A DNA stretch of 39,468 bases. It comes from Treponema sp. Lineage in GTDB: Bacteria > Spirochaetota > Spirochaetia > Treponematales > Breznakiellaceae. Of the stretch, positions 23,944 through 34,350 are shown piece after piece; positions within the stretch are counted from its first letter, which is position 1, and each line of letters starts with the position of its first letter. The stretch spans positions 1 through 39,468 of the forward strand of contig JAITCL010000078.1 in NCBI GenBank assembly GCA_031283105.1. The letters are read 5' to 3'. The notes beneath the pieces were generated by a model that was not told the DNA's origin, searched no databases, and saw only the letters and a list, made by a program, of their open reading frames with translations. The position numbers and the translations under genes are program-made.

Positions 23944-24875
23944 TGCGCCTCACGGATTATATAATGCGGGCGCTGTTTGGTCTCCGTGTATGTCTTTGCG
24001 ATATATTGGCCCAAAATACCCGTGGTAAACAGTTGAATCCCCGAACAAAACAGAATAATACAAATCGTTGACGCCCACCCCGCAACCGGATCGCCGTACG
24101 CCAGTTTACGGATTATTATAAAAATAATAATGGCAAGCGCAACCATAAACAACGCCATCCCCAGCGCCGAGACAATGGCAATGGGTTTTGATGAAAAGGC
24201 GGTCATTCCGTCAAGTGAATACGCCGCCAGTTTCCAAAATGACCATTTGGTGCCGCCCGCCGTTCTGGCAATGTTTTCATACTCGAACCATTTGGTGTTA
24301 AAACCTATCCAGGGGAATATGCCTTTGGAAAACCGGTTCCGTTCCGGCAGCGCCAAAAGCGCGTCCATGTACCGTCTGTTCATCAATCGAAAATCCCGTG
24401 CGCCGTCAATAATATCTATACCGGTAATTTTTCTCATAATCCGGTAAAAGCGCCGCGCAAAAAACGAGCGGACAGGCGGTTCTCCGGTACGGTTTATCCG
24501 CCGTGTTCCCGCGCAATCATATTCCCCCGACTCGACCGCTTCCAGCATCTGCGGAATAAGGGACGGCGGATCCTGGCCGTCCGCGTCCAGCACGGCAATA
24601 TATGTTCCCCGCGCCGCCTGTAATCCGGCAAGCATTGCCGCTTCCTTGCCAAAATTGCGCGAAAAGGAAATGTAATGAATACGGGCATCGTTATGCGCCA
24701 TCTGCCTCAGTATTTTCAGCGTGGCGTCTTTTGAACCGTCATCAATAAAAACCAGTTCAAACGGTTTGTTAATTGATTCACCTATTTTAACGGTATCCGC
24801 ATAAAACTGCGGAAGAGCCATTTCTTCATTGTAACAGGGCGCTACAAGCGACAAATATACCTGATCCTGTATCAT
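23940..24875 (-). CDS. Family 2 glycosyltransferase (GtrB / polyprenyl-phosphate glycosyltransferase-like)
   Basis: LSLVAPCYNEEMALPQFYADTVKI, VFIDDGSKDATL, ISFSRNFGKEAAMLAGL, AVLDADGQDPP, two C-terminal TM. Confidence 0.93.
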   Translation of the reverse strand: MIQDQVYLSLVAPCYNEEMALPQFYADTVKIGESINKPFELVFIDDGSKDATLKILRQMAHNDARIHYISFSRNFGKEAAMLAGLQAARGTYIAVLDADGQDPPSLIPQMLEAVESGEYDCAGTRRINRTGEPPVRSFFARRFYRIMRKITGIDIIDGARDFRLMNRRYMDALLALPERNRFSKGIFPWIGFNTKWFEYENIARTAGGTKWSFWKLAAYSLDGMTAFSSKPIAIVSALGMALFMVALAIIIFIIIRKLAYGDPVAGWASTICIILFCSGIQLFTTGILGQYIAKTYTETKQRPHYIIREAQ

Positions 24876-26116
24876 TGTTTTTCCGCTCCACAGCTATTCG
24901 GCGGCGGCAAATCTTTACCGTCGTAGGGAGCAAGGGCAATGTCCAAATCTTTGGTAATGTCCCCGTCTATTTTTCCCATATCCGCCATTTCATGGAGTAT
25001 CTGCATAGTATCTCCGTGGTTACGCCCGGGGTGGTAGGGTCTTTCTTCGCTTATCGCCTGATATATGTCCAGACACGCCAACAGCCGGGAATTAAAATCC
25101 AGTTCAGGGGCTTTTTTCCCAAAAGGGTAACCGCTGCCGTCCAGTTTTTCATGATGATTCGCCGCCCATTGGCATATAGATTCAAACCCTTCAATATCAT
25201 TAAGAAGTTCCCATGTTAGGTGAATATGTTTTTTGATAATTTCAAATTCTTCCCCGGAAAGTTTGCCGGGTTTTTCCAGGATGTCAGGGGGAACCGCCAA
25301 TTTGCCGAGATCGTGGAGAGACGCCGCAAGATACAGTTCCATCAGTTTCTCCGGATCATACCGGTAGTATTTCCCCATAAACCACGCTTTATTGGCAATC
25401 TGTGTTGAATGTTTTTCGGTAAAAACAGATTTGTAGTCGATGATACGGGCAATAAAACCGGCGAGGCCAAAAATAGTTTCTGCTTGTATATCGACAGTCC
25501 AGGGAAACAAAACATCCGACGCGGTTTGTTTAATGACATTATCTTTGAGCGACAGAAGCGCGGGCCGGTCAAGAATTTCCAGCAGAGTTTCCGCCGCTTT
25601 TTTGCTGAAGTGTTTTCCGGTTTCCTGAACGATTATATTACGGATAACGGGCAATTCTTCAGGCTCCAGCCTTTGGAGATGACAGGCGACATCAATTGAA
25701 TCGGCAATGGTAATAAGTTCCGCTTCAAGGGGGCCTTCTCCTTCCCGTATACCGAAAGGCCCCGTGCCATCGGCGCGTTCATGGTGATAGAGAATAAAAT
25801 CCTTTACATTCGTTTTAAACCGGAGGGCGTCTACATTCCGCTGGCCGAACTCGCAGTGTTTCTTCATGGCAGAATCATGGTCTCCATCCATTCGCTCGGA
25901 AAGAATATATTCGGTAAGCGCGTTATCATGGAGCAGCGCGCACACCGCCAGGGCGGTAATTTCATCAGGATTTTTTCCCAGAACCGTTCCCATTTTGGCG
26001 CACAGAACGGCAATCCGCTTGCCGTGATTGGTACTTGCCCCCAAAAGGCCGCCTTCCACAATATCCAACGCCGTAGCTATGGACTTGATAAGCGAATCCA
26101 TGCGTACTGTTACCAT
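24872..26116 (-). CDS. Tandem HD / HD-GYP domain protein (putative c-di-GMP phosphodiesterase)
   Basis: First module LLHDN...HHERADGTGPFG; second HDLGKLAVPPDILEKPGKL...HHEKLDGSGYPFG. Confidence 0.88.
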   Translation of the reverse strand: MVTVRMDSLIKSIATALDIVEGGLLGASTNHGKRIAVLCAKMGTVLGKNPDEITALAVCALLHDNALTEYILSERMDGDHDSAMKKHCEFGQRNVDALRFKTNVKDFILYHHERADGTGPFGIREGEGPLEAELITIADSIDVACHLQRLEPEELPVIRNIIVQETGKHFSKKAAETLLEILDRPALLSLKDNVIKQTASDVLFPWTVDIQAETIFGLAGFIARIIDYKSVFTEKHSTQIANKAWFMGKYYRYDPEKLMELYLAASLHDLGKLAVPPDILEKPGKLSGEEFEIIKKHIHLTWELLNDIEGFESICQWAANHHEKLDGSGYPFGKKAPELDFNSRLLACLDIYQAISEERPYHPGRNHGDTMQILHEMADMGKIDGDITKDLDIALAPYDGKDLPPPNSCGAEKQ

Positions 26117-26227
26117 AATTATCCTCTTGATTTAAGATATATGTTTTTCAAATATGGGGGAAGTCCGCACTGCGTGTTAACCTAACAAGAATATAACCAC
26201 AAAGTTTTGATAAGATAATACTTTATC

Positions 26228-26270
26228 CTCCGTGTTCTCCGTGTCCTCCGTGGTGAAAAATTCTTCCCTG
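26228..26270. repeat. CTCCGTGnn 9-mer repeat
   Basis: CCTCCGTGTTCTCCGTGTCCTCCGTGGTGAAAAATTCTTCCC; same family as 1392-1466 and 36357-36375. Confidence 0.85.
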
Positions 26271-26283
26271 CTCTCTTGCCACG

Positions 26284-26446
26284 CATAGCTCGCAATTTAT
26301 AAAGTTTCCGTAACTGCCGCATACCTCGCTTTGACCGCGGCGCGGACGGCGAGCTAAAGCCCGCCTCCCATTACTCGTCATGGAAGACTTGTCCGGCGCC
26401 GGCGCCTGTTGCATTATTCATCTACACCCCCTGTCGGGGCGCGTTG
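26284..26446 (+). ncRNA. Copy 2 of dispersed structured element
   Basis: AGCTCGCAATTTATAAAGTTTCCGTAACTGCCGCATACCTCGCTTTGACCGCGGCGCGGAC GGCGAGC-TAAA-GCCCGCC ... CATCTACACCCCCTGTCGGGGCG. Confidence 0.6.
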
Positions 26447-26460
26447 TAATTAATGAAAAA

Positions 26461-26630
26461 AACTCGTGATTTATAAAATTTCTGTAACTGTTGCATACCT
26501 CGCTTTGAGACCCGGGCGCACTGCCTCACCTAAAGGTTCGGCGCATTTATTTTCAATGGGGATTTCATTGAGCGCCACGCTATGCCGCATTATTCATCTA
26601 CGCCCCTTAACGGGGCGCTTTTTTTCAGCG
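26461..26630 (+). ncRNA. Copy 3 of dispersed structured element, ends in intrinsic-terminator-like hairpin
   Basis: AACTCGTGATTTATAAAATTTCTGTAACTGTTGCATACCTCGCTTTGA ... GCCTCACC-TAAA-GGTTCGGC ... CATCTACGCCCCTTAACGGGGCGCTTTTTTT. Confidence 0.6.
26601..26625 (+). terminator. Rho-independent terminator-like hairpin
   Basis: CGCCCC TTAA CGGGGCG followed by CTTTTTTT. Confidence 0.75.
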
Positions 26631-29414
26631 CCCATGACATTGCTTATACTTTCTGCCGCTGCCGCAGGGACAGGGGTCGTTGCGGCCTACTTTGGGATGA
26701 CTGCGGACTACCGTGGCGCCATCGGGGCGGGATGCCGCGCTCATGGGCGAATTGCCACCGGAAGCCGCCGACCCGGAAGAAGACGAGGTTCCGAAGGAGG
26801 ATGTTCCAAAGGAGTCCATGCTGCTGTGGCTTGCCGATTGCGCGGTGGCGAATGAACGGCTTGCCCTGCGGGTCTCGCCGGGGGGGGCGACCTGAATCCG
26901 TATCAGGTGCAGGCGCGAGGCGATTTCCTGGCGTATATCATCAATCATGCGGTCAAAAATTTGAAAGCCTTCAACCTTGTATTCGGTCAGGGGATTTTTT
27001 TGGGCATAGTGGCGCAGATAAACGGCCTCGCGCAGGGCCTCCATGTTTTCCAGATGATCCAGCCACTTGCGGTCAACGGCGTGCAGGTAGTTGTCCCTGA
27101 TAATGGCGTTAAGGTAGGCCGTGCCGATAATGGCTTCCTTATCGTTAATATCTTTTTCAAGATCGGCAAGCATGCGCTGTTCAAGCGCTTCGGGAGTTTT
27201 TGCCGGGGCGCTGTTTGAATCCAGCGTTAACTGATAGCCAAATTTGGCGCGAAGCTGTTCGGTGATACTCTTGAGCGCGCCGTCCGCGTCATGCCGTTGA
27301 TCGCGGCTGAATTCATCGATTAACATTCCGGTAATGTCGGCGCTCGCGTCATTCACCCGCTTTTTAAGATCGTTATCAAGAAGAATGGCATCCCGCTGTT
27401 CGTAAATGTATTTGCGCTGCTGATTTAACACGTCGTCATATTCCAGAAGATGTTTGCGTATCTCAAAGTTGCGTTCCTCGACTTTTTTCTGGGCGTTTTC
27501 GATGCTCTTGTTCAGCCAGGGGTGATAAATGGGATCGCCCGCCTCCATGCCGATTCGGGTCATGATGTTTTTCATCTTTTCGCCGCCGAACAGCCGCATC
27601 AATTCATCATCCATTGAGATAAAAAATTTACTTTTGCCGGGATCGCCCTGCCTGCCTGAACGTCCCCGCAGTTGGTTGTCAATGCGGCGGCTTTCATGCC
27701 GCTCGGTGCCGATAACGTACAGGCCGCCCAGAGTCTTTACTTCCTCGTAATCTTTTTTCCACTTTTCATATTCTTCGCCGTAGATGACGGCGTACTGTTC
27801 AGGGCTTGCGCCCGTACCGGCGCGTCTGCGGGCGCGGTGTTCGGGACTGCCGCCGAGTTTGATGTCCGTGCCGCGTCCCGCCATGTTAGTCGCAATCGTT
27901 ACCGAGCCTTTCGCCCCCGCTTCGGCAATAATCAGCGCTTCGCGGGCGTGATTTTTGGCGTTCAGCACTTCATGACGGACGCCCCGGCGGGTAAGCAGTG
28001 CGGAAATTCTTTCTGATTTTTCTATTGAAACAGTCCCTACCAGCATAGGCTGGCCTTTTTTATGCGCATCGGCAATTTCATTGCACAGGGCGGTATACTT
28101 GTCGGCCTCGTTGAGATATACAACGTCATCTTCATCAAGGCGGGCAACGGGCAGGTTGGTGGGAATGACCACAACCTCCAGCTTATAAATTTTGGAAAAC
28201 TCAACCGCTTCGGTATCCGCGGTGCCGGTCATGCCGGAAATTTTTTGATACAAACGGAAATAATTCTGAAAGGTAATGGTCGCCAGAGTGCGGTTGCGCT
28301 GGGCGATTTTTATCCGTTCCTTCGCCTCGATTGCCTGATGCAGGCCGTCAGAATAACGCCTGCCATGCAAAATGCGCCCGGTAAATTCATCGACAATCTG
28401 TACCTGCCCGTCCTGCACCACATAATCAACATCAAGGTGAAAAAGTTTATGGGCTTTCAGCGCCTGGGTAAAATAGTGAATGTATTCAAAATTTTCTTCA
28501 TCAACAATGGCCCCCTGAATCAGACTGCGCTTTTGCAGAATCTCTTCAATCGTGGTAAGCCCCTGATTGGTAAAGGAAATATTTTTATTTTTTTCATTAA
28601 GTTTATAATCGCCTATCACTTCCTCGCCCTGGGTTTCATCGGGATAATCGCCGTTCTCTTTTTTCTGCACTTCCTTGAGGCTTCCCAGCAGTTTGTCAAC
28701 TTCAGCGAATTTAAAAGTGTCGTCCTCCGCCGCGCCAGAAATAATCAGCGGAGTACGCGCCTCGTCAATCAAAATCGAATCAATTTCATCAACGATACAA
28801 AAATTATGCCCGCGCTGTACGCGGCTTTCCATGTCGCGGTGCATATTGTCGCGGAGATAATCAAAACCAAATTCGTTATTCGTACCGTAAGTAATGTCGC
28901 AGGCGTAATTTTCCTTGCGCCGCGCGTTGTCCATATCAGACAGAATCGTTCCCACGCTCAGGCCCAAATAACTGAAAATAGGCCGCATCCATTCAGCATC
29001 GCGGCTTGCCAGATAATCGTTAACCGTAACAACATGTATGCCTTTGCCGGGAATGGCGTTAAGGTAGGCAGCGGCAACGGACATCAGGGTCTTGCCTTCG
29101 CCGGTTTTCATCTCAACAATTTTTCCCTGATGCAGGACAATGGAGCCCATCACCTGCACGTCATAGGGCCGCTCGCCGAGGCAGCGCCGCGCCGCCTCCC
29201 GCGCCAGGGCAAAGGCTTCCGGCAGCAGCTTATTCAAATTTTCGCCGTTCTGGCATCGCTCGCGCAGGAGCGCCGTTTGCCGGGGGAATTCATCGGCGGG
29301 CAGGGAAGCAGCCCAGGCCTCTTTATCGTTAACCGAGTGTAATATGGGCAACAGCGCCTTGAGGTCACGTTCATGCTGGGAACCAAAGAGCGCCTTGATA
29401 AATTTATCCAACAT
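26625..29414 (-). CDS. secA: Preprotein translocase subunit SecA
   Basis: [34 protein letters not shown]-terminal SEC-C zinc motif [21 protein letters not shown]. Confidence 0.98.
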   Translation of the reverse strand: MLDKFIKALFGSQHERDLKALLPILHSVNDKEAWAASLPADEFPRQTALLRERCQNGENLNKLLPEAFALAREAARRCLGERPYDVQVMGSIVLHQGKIVEMKTGEGKTLMSVAAAYLNAIPGKGIHVVTVNDYLASRDAEWMRPIFSYLGLSVGTILSDMDNARRKENYACDITYGTNNEFGFDYLRDNMHRDMESRVQRGHNFCIVDEIDSILIDEARTPLIISGAAEDDTFKFAEVDKLLGSLKEVQKKENGDYPDETQGEEVIGDYKLNEKNKNISFTNQGLTTIEEILQKRSLIQGAIVDEENFEYIHYFTQALKAHKLFHLDVDYVVQDGQVQIVDEFTGRILHGRRYSDGLHQAIEAKERIKIAQRNRTLATITFQNYFRLYQKISGMTGTADTEAVEFSKIYKLEVVVIPTNLPVARLDEDDVVYLNEADKYTALCNEIADAHKKGQPMLVGTVSIEKSERISALLTRRGVRHEVLNAKNHAREALIIAEAGAKGSVTIATNMAGRGTDIKLGGSPEHRARRRAGTGASPEQYAVIYGEEYEKWKKDYEEVKTLGGLYVIGTERHESRRIDNQLRGRSGRQGDPGKSKFFISMDDELMRLFGGEKMKNIMTRIGMEAGDPIYHPWLNKSIENAQKKVEERNFEIRKHLLEYDDVLNQQRKYIYEQRDAILLDNDLKKRVNDASADITGMLIDEFSRDQRHDADGALKSITEQLRAKFGYQLTLDSNSAPAKTPEALEQRMLADLEKDINDKEAIIGTAYLNAIIRDNYLHAVDRKWLDHLENMEALREAVYLRHYAQKNPLTEYKVEGFQIFDRMIDDIRQEIASRLHLIRIQVAPPGETRRASRSFATAQSASHSSMDSFGTSSFGTSSSSGSAASGGNSPMSAASRPDGATVVRSHPKVGRNDPCPCGSGRKYKQCHGR

Positions 29415-29535
29415 GGGTTAATGGTAGCGAAAAAAAGGAGGGCTTACAAGACTGACGCAGGCTGTTAGGGTTTGAAACTTTGAATTACGGCGCATATCTT
29501 GACGTTTAGTGCGGTTTTATGCTAATTATTCTACT

Positions 29536-30195
29536 ATGGTTGAAGATGCCATTTTGACTATTGAGGAAGTCGCACAGTACCTGAGGGTGTCGGAGCGCAC
29601 CGTATACGACTGGGCGCAGAAAGGCGAAATTCCGTCGGGAAAAATCGGAACTGCCTGGCGCTTCAAAAGGGCGGAAATTGAACAGTGGGTCAATGACCGG
29701 CTTTCTTCAAACAGATTCGAACAGAATCTTAAACCGGTGCAGATGCAGGCGATACTTTCGCCTGACCGCATCCTTTTTCTTCATTGCCCCGCCAAACGCG
29801 ACGCCCTGCTTGCGCTTGCCAAAAATCTGGCGACAGCCCCGCAGGTTAAAAACAGCCAGGAACTTACCATTGAGATTCTCCGGCGGGAAGAACTGATGAG
29901 TACCGCCATTGGCAGGGGTATTGCCATTCCCCATGTACGGCTCAATTCAGTAACCGATCTGGTGCTTTCAGTCGGGATAAGCAGTGTTGGTATTGCGGAT
30001 TTCAACCCTCTGGATGATGAGCCGGTGCGGTTGATTTTTATGATTGCCTCCGCTTACAACCAACATGCGCGCTATTTACAAACACTGTCTTTTGTCAGCG
30101 CCATGCTCAGAAAACAGGCGTTACGCGATTCCCTGTTGAACGCGCAAAAGCCCGAAGAAGCGTATGCTATTTTAACTGCGGAGGAAAGCCCATGA
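29536..30195 (+). CDS. Excisionase-type HTH fused to PTS EIIA type-2 (PtsN-like) domain
   Basis: ILTIEEVAQYLRVSERTVYDWAQKGEIPSGKIGTAWRFKRAEIEQWV then EIIA with ...GRGIAIPHVR active-site His. Confidence 0.88.
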   Translation: MVEDAILTIEEVAQYLRVSERTVYDWAQKGEIPSGKIGTAWRFKRAEIEQWVNDRLSSNRFEQNLKPVQMQAILSPDRILFLHCPAKRDALLALAKNLATAPQVKNSQELTIEILRREELMSTAIGRGIAIPHVRLNSVTDLVLSVGISSVGIADFNPLDDEPVRLIFMIASAYNQHARYLQTLSFVSAMLRKQALRDSLLNAQKPEEAYAILTAEESP

Positions 30196-31253
30196 AAGCG
30201 GGAGTTATTGGGGCGACCGGTTATGCCGGCGCGGAGTTGGTGAGGATTCTTGCGGGCCACCCGGAAATTGACGGGTTAATTCTTTCCTCGGTAAGTTTTG
30301 AGGGAGAACATTTTGAAGACGTATACCCCAATATGCTGGAGCGGATTTGTGCGCCGCTGGTAAAAGCCGAAGAAGTCATTTCTGCCGCGGGTATTGTTTT
30401 TGCCGCCCTGCCCCACGGCGTTGGCGAACCGTATGCGAAAGCCTGTGTTGAAAAAGGCATACCTTTTATTGATCTGTCCGCCGACTTTCGTTTCGGTGAT
30501 GATGAGATTACATTTAACGCGTGGTACGGCAAGTCCTATCAGTATCCCGAATTGCACAAAAACGCCGTGTACGGACTGCCTGAGTTAAACCGGAACCGCA
30601 TACGGGAACTTGCCGCCGGGGGCGCGGCGATTATCGGCAACCCCGGCTGTTATCCTACGGGCGCTTCGCTGGGGGTCTTTCCCGCCCTGGCAAAAGGGCT
30701 TGCGGCGGCTTCTGCCACTATCATCATTGATTCTGTATCGGGGATTTCAGGCGGCGGGCGGGAACCTTCGCGTTCATTCCATTACCCGGAATGCGCCGAT
30801 TCGGTAACGCCGTACAAAATCGACTCGCACCGGCACAGGCCGGAAATTATGCGTAACTTCGCCGCTATGACGGCGGCGGCCGCACCGGAGATTATCTTCA
30901 CACCGCACCTTGCCCCCATGAACCGGGGCATACTCAGTACGATGTACATTCCCCTTGCCGCACCGGCACGTGACCATGCCGCCACAATTCACGCGTTATA
31001 CACTGATTTTTACCATGCTGAACCTTTTGTACGGGTACTGCCATTAGGCGCAATTGCCGCAACCAACCGTGTGCGCCAGTCAAACTACTGCGATATTTCG
31101 ATTCATTTTGACCACCGGGAAAGCACGTTGATTGTTGTTACCGCCATTGACAATATGGTAAAGGGCGCGGCGGGGCAGGCGGTGCAGAACATGAATATTA
31201 TATGCGGTTTCAATGAACGCGCCGGCCTGGAAATGATACCGGCGCTGTTTTAG
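30192..31253 (+). CDS. argC: N-acetyl-gamma-glutamyl-phosphate reductase
   Basis: GVIGATGYAGAELVRIL, NPGCYPTGASLG, HRHRPEI; ATGA overlap with upstream gene. Confidence 0.95.
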   Translation: MKAGVIGATGYAGAELVRILAGHPEIDGLILSSVSFEGEHFEDVYPNMLERICAPLVKAEEVISAAGIVFAALPHGVGEPYAKACVEKGIPFIDLSADFRFGDDEITFNAWYGKSYQYPELHKNAVYGLPELNRNRIRELAAGGAAIIGNPGCYPTGASLGVFPALAKGLAAASATIIIDSVSGISGGGREPSRSFHYPECADSVTPYKIDSHRHRPEIMRNFAAMTAAAAPEIIFTPHLAPMNRGILSTMYIPLAAPARDHAATIHALYTDFYHAEPFVRVLPLGAIAATNRVRQSNYCDISIHFDHRESTLIVVTAIDNMVKGAAGQAVQNMNIICGFNERAGLEMIPALF

Positions 31254-31266
31254 CATAGGAGGAATT

Positions 31267-31821
31267 ATGACAAGCCAATTACAGGAAATCGGCGGACGGC
31301 TGGGAGCCTTGCGGGATATTTTTGACATTTCTGTTGAAAAAATGGCGCAGACCATGAAAATTGCCGTTGACGAATATACCGCGTATGAAAACGGACAGAA
31401 GGATTTTTCGTTCAGCTTTTTACAAAATGCCGCTCAAATTTTTGGCGTGGATGTGGTGGATATTATTTCCGGTGAATCGCCGAAACTGACCAAATGCGCT
31501 TTGGTAAAAAAAGGCAAAGGATACGACATAGAGCGCCGCAAGGCGTATGACTATAAACATCTTGCCTTCACGTTCAGCAACAAAAAAGCGGAACCGTTTT
31601 TGGTAACGGTAGAGCCAAAACAGGGTGAAAAGCCAACACTCCATGCGCATGACGGGCAGGAGTTTGACTATATGCTTTCCGGTACAATGGAATTTTATTT
31701 TGACAATATAGTGTATGAACTGAACGAAGGCGACAGCGTGTATTTTGATTCCTGCGTTCCGCATGCCATGAAAGTAACCGGCGATCAGGCGGCGCAATTT
31801 CTTGCCGTGGTAATTAAATAG
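31267..31821 (+). CDS. XRE-family HTH regulator with C-terminal cupin domain
   Basis: HTH-type N-terminus, cupin KPTLHAHDGQEFDYMLSGTMEFYFDNIVYELNEGDSVYFDSCVPHAM. Confidence 0.9.
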   Translation: MTSQLQEIGGRLGALRDIFDISVEKMAQTMKIAVDEYTAYENGQKDFSFSFLQNAAQIFGVDVVDIISGESPKLTKCALVKKGKGYDIERRKAYDYKHLAFTFSNKKAEPFLVTVEPKQGEKPTLHAHDGQEFDYMLSGTMEFYFDNIVYELNEGDSVYFDSCVPHAMKVTGDQAAQFLAVVIK

Positions 31822-31835
31822 AAGGAGTTTTATCC

Positions 31836-33554
31836 ATGTTAATGTATGAAAAATATACCGGAAAAAACAGGGACGATTATAAATCTTACGAAGACCTTAT
31901 GAGTAACTATAAAATCACCTGCGATGATGATTTTAATTTTGCCTATGACGTGCTTGACGAATTGGCAAAAAACCAGCCGGACGCGCTCTGTATGCTGTGG
32001 ATTTCCAACGAGGGTGAAGAAAAACGGATAACGTTTGCGGAAATGGCGCGGTATACCAATAAAGCCGCCAATTATTTTAAGTCCCTCGGCATACGCAAGG
32101 GCGACTTTGTGATGCTGGTGCTTAAACGGAGCTACCTTTTTTGGTACTGCATGATGGCCCTGCATAAAATCGGCGCGGTTGCCGTTCAGGCGGCGCATCT
32201 GTTAACCAAAGACGATTACATCTATCGCTGTAACGCGGGCGGCATAAAGATGGCGGTCATTACCGGCGACAATAATTGCACCGAGGCTTTTGACGGCGGG
32301 TTAAGCGAATATGAAACGATAAAACTTAAAGCGGTAACCAAAAGTAAAAAAGCCGGGGACGGCTGGCTTGATTTTGAAGCGGGCATGGAAGCAGCCAGTG
32401 ATGTGTGGCAGTGTCCCACCGGAGCGGAAGCCACCCGCGCCTCGGATATAATGATAATGTCATTTTCATCAGGCACGACCGGCTATCCCAAAATGGTAGC
32501 GCACGATTACACCTACCCGCTCGGCCATATAGGAACCGGCGTTTTCTGGCACCGCGTGGAAAAAGGCGGCCTGCATTTTACCATTTCCGATACCGGCTGG
32601 CTTAAATCACTGTGGGGTAAAATGTACGGGCAGTGGCTCGGAGAATGCGCCGTTCTGACTTACGACTTTGAAAAATTTAACGCGCACGATATTTTAAAAG
32701 CGCTCGAAAAATATCACGTAACGAGTTTTTGCGCGCCGCCCACCATGTACCGTTTTATGATGAACGAGGACGTGCCGTCTTTTGACCTTTCCAGCCTTAA
32801 ACACTGCACTGCGGCGGGCGAGGCTTTAAGCCAGGATTTGTTCAAAAAATGGGAAACCATGACCGGACTCAACATATACGAAGGTTTCGGGCAGACGGAA
32901 ACAACGCTCTGCTGCGGAACGCTGTACCCCTTTACGCCGCCGCGCGCCAGCTCAATGGGTATGGGAATCCCCGGTTACGCCATAGAACTTCTTGACGCGG
33001 ACGGCAACAAAGTCCCCACCGGCGCGACGGGTGAAATTTGCATGAAGGCGGAACACGCCCAGGCGGGAACCGTCCGCCGTCCGGTCGGTTTGTTTATGGG
33101 TTACTATAAAAATGACGAAGCTACCGGCAAGTCATGGCATGACGGATACTTCCACACCGGCGATTTGGCCTATTACGATGAACAGGGTTATTTGTGGTAT
33201 GTGGGGCGCAACGATGACGTTATTAAATCGTCCGGCTACCGCATCGGCCCCTTTGAGGTGGAAAGCGTCCTGTTGAAGCACCCCGCTGTCGCCGAAACAG
33301 CGGTAACCGGCATACCCGACCCGATACGTGGCTTTAACGTCAAGGCGACTGTGGTACTCGCCAAAGACTGCCAACCCTCCGACGCGCTGATTAAGGAATT
33401 GCAGGACTTTGTGAAAAAAAACACCGCGCCCTATAAATACCCGCGGGTCATTGAGTTTGTCAGTGAATTGCCCAAAACCATCAACGGAAAAATCCGCCGC
33501 GCGGAAATACGCAACCGCGACATGGGCAAACCGGCGACAGAAAGCGATATTTAG
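31836..33554 (+). CDS. AMP-dependent acyl-CoA synthetase/ligase
   Basis: IMIMSFSSGTTGYPKMVAHDYTYPLGH, YEGFGQTETTLCCG, HTGDLAYYDEQGYLWYVGRNDDVIKSSGYRIGPFEVE, PKTINGKIRR. Confidence 0.94.
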   Translation: MLMYEKYTGKNRDDYKSYEDLMSNYKITCDDDFNFAYDVLDELAKNQPDALCMLWISNEGEEKRITFAEMARYTNKAANYFKSLGIRKGDFVMLVLKRSYLFWYCMMALHKIGAVAVQAAHLLTKDDYIYRCNAGGIKMAVITGDNNCTEAFDGGLSEYETIKLKAVTKSKKAGDGWLDFEAGMEAASDVWQCPTGAEATRASDIMIMSFSSGTTGYPKMVAHDYTYPLGHIGTGVFWHRVEKGGLHFTISDTGWLKSLWGKMYGQWLGECAVLTYDFEKFNAHDILKALEKYHVTSFCAPPTMYRFMMNEDVPSFDLSSLKHCTAAGEALSQDLFKKWETMTGLNIYEGFGQTETTLCCGTLYPFTPPRASSMGMGIPGYAIELLDADGNKVPTGATGEICMKAEHAQAGTVRRPVGLFMGYYKNDEATGKSWHDGYFHTGDLAYYDEQGYLWYVGRNDDVIKSSGYRIGPFEVESVLLKHPAVAETAVTGIPDPIRGFNVKATVVLAKDCQPSDALIKELQDFVKKNTAPYKYPRVIEFVSELPKTINGKIRRAEIRNRDMGKPATESDI

Positions 33555-33560
33555 AAATTT

Positions 33561-33642
33561 TGCGGCCTAGAAGACTTGAACTTCCATGCCTCTCGGCACT
33601 AGCACCTCAAGCTAGCGTGTCTACCAGTTCCACCAAGGCCGC
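33561..33642 (-). tRNA. tRNA-Leu (anticodon GAG)
   Basis: GCGGCCTTGGTGGAACTGGTAGACACGCTAGCTTGAGGTGCTAGTGCCGAGAGGCATGGAAGTTCAAGTCTTCTAGGCCGCA; 7-bp acceptor stem, anticodon loop TTGAGGT, variable arm. Confidence 0.95.
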
Positions 33643-33654
33643 AATTACTGCTTA

Positions 33655-33683
33655 AAAATAGCCATTTTGGGCATTTATGTCAA
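33655..33683 (-). promoter_or_regulatory. Promoter of tRNA-Leu
   Basis: Minus strand TTGACA, 17-nt spacer, TATTTT. Confidence 0.65.
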
Positions 33684-33786
33684 GCCGACTGATTCCAGGG
33701 CAACAGCATTTACCGTGATAATAGATACTATATCACCATAATTTCTTCGTACACGTATCACCTGTCATCCCTGTTTATTGCTGGCA

Positions 33787-34350
33787 TTATACGGGCGTTT
33801 TTGAGACAAACCGATTTCCCTTAATAAAAAAGCGCAATTCCAGTTCCTGTCCCGCGGACAGGCCAATCCGTCTGCCGGATGCGATTTCCGGTTTTTCCCG
33901 GCTGTTATGAATCTGCAGTTTGCCGTCAAGCAGGCTTATATTGTTGTGTTTGCGGGTGATGCCGAAAGCCTGGGTAAGTTTGCCCGGCCCGTTGCAGAGG
34001 TTTTCTATCTTCATTGTTTTGCGTCTTTTTTGCATAAGCGTAATACCCTGGACAGGCTCCAGAGCGCGGATCAGTACGGCCTCGCCCTCGCCGGTTTTGC
34101 CGGAGACTATGTTCAGGCAATGGTACATCCCATAAATGAAATAAACGTAGGTACGCCCGGCAGGCCCGAACATTGGCGCATTGCGGGGGGTGGGGCCGCG
34201 GCTGGCATGGCAGCCGGGATCGTCCCGGTACAGGTAGGCTTCAGTCTCGACAATTTTGCCTTTCAAATCATCGCACACCAGATATTTGCCGAGCAGCGCC
34301 TTGGCAAGGTCGATGGTCGGTTGATTATAGAATTTTTGTCCCAGCGTCAT
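33787..34350 (-). CDS. DNA-3-methyladenine glycosylase (MPG/AAG family)
   Basis: LAKALLGKYLVCDDLKGKIVETEAYLYRDDPGCHASRGPTPRNAPMFGPAGRTYVYFIYGMYHCLNIV. Confidence 0.95.
   Translation of the reverse strand: MTLGQKFYNQPTIDLAKALLGKYLVCDDLKGKIVETEAYLYRDDPGCHASRGPTPRNAPMFGPAGRTYVYFIYGMYHCLNIVSGKTGEGEAVLIRALEPVQGITLMQKRRKTMKIENLCNGPGKLTQAFGITRKHNNISLLDGKLQIHNSREKPEIASGRRIGLSAGQELELRFFIKGNRFVSKTPV

Noticed and set aside
28062-29342. 426-aa plus-strand ORF antisense to secA
   Set aside because: Fully contained in a confident secA; composition typical of an antisense shadow ORF.
33655-33790. Additional small RNA between tRNA-Leu and the glycosylase gene
   Set aside because: Sequence is explained by the tRNA promoter; no terminator or repeated structure found.
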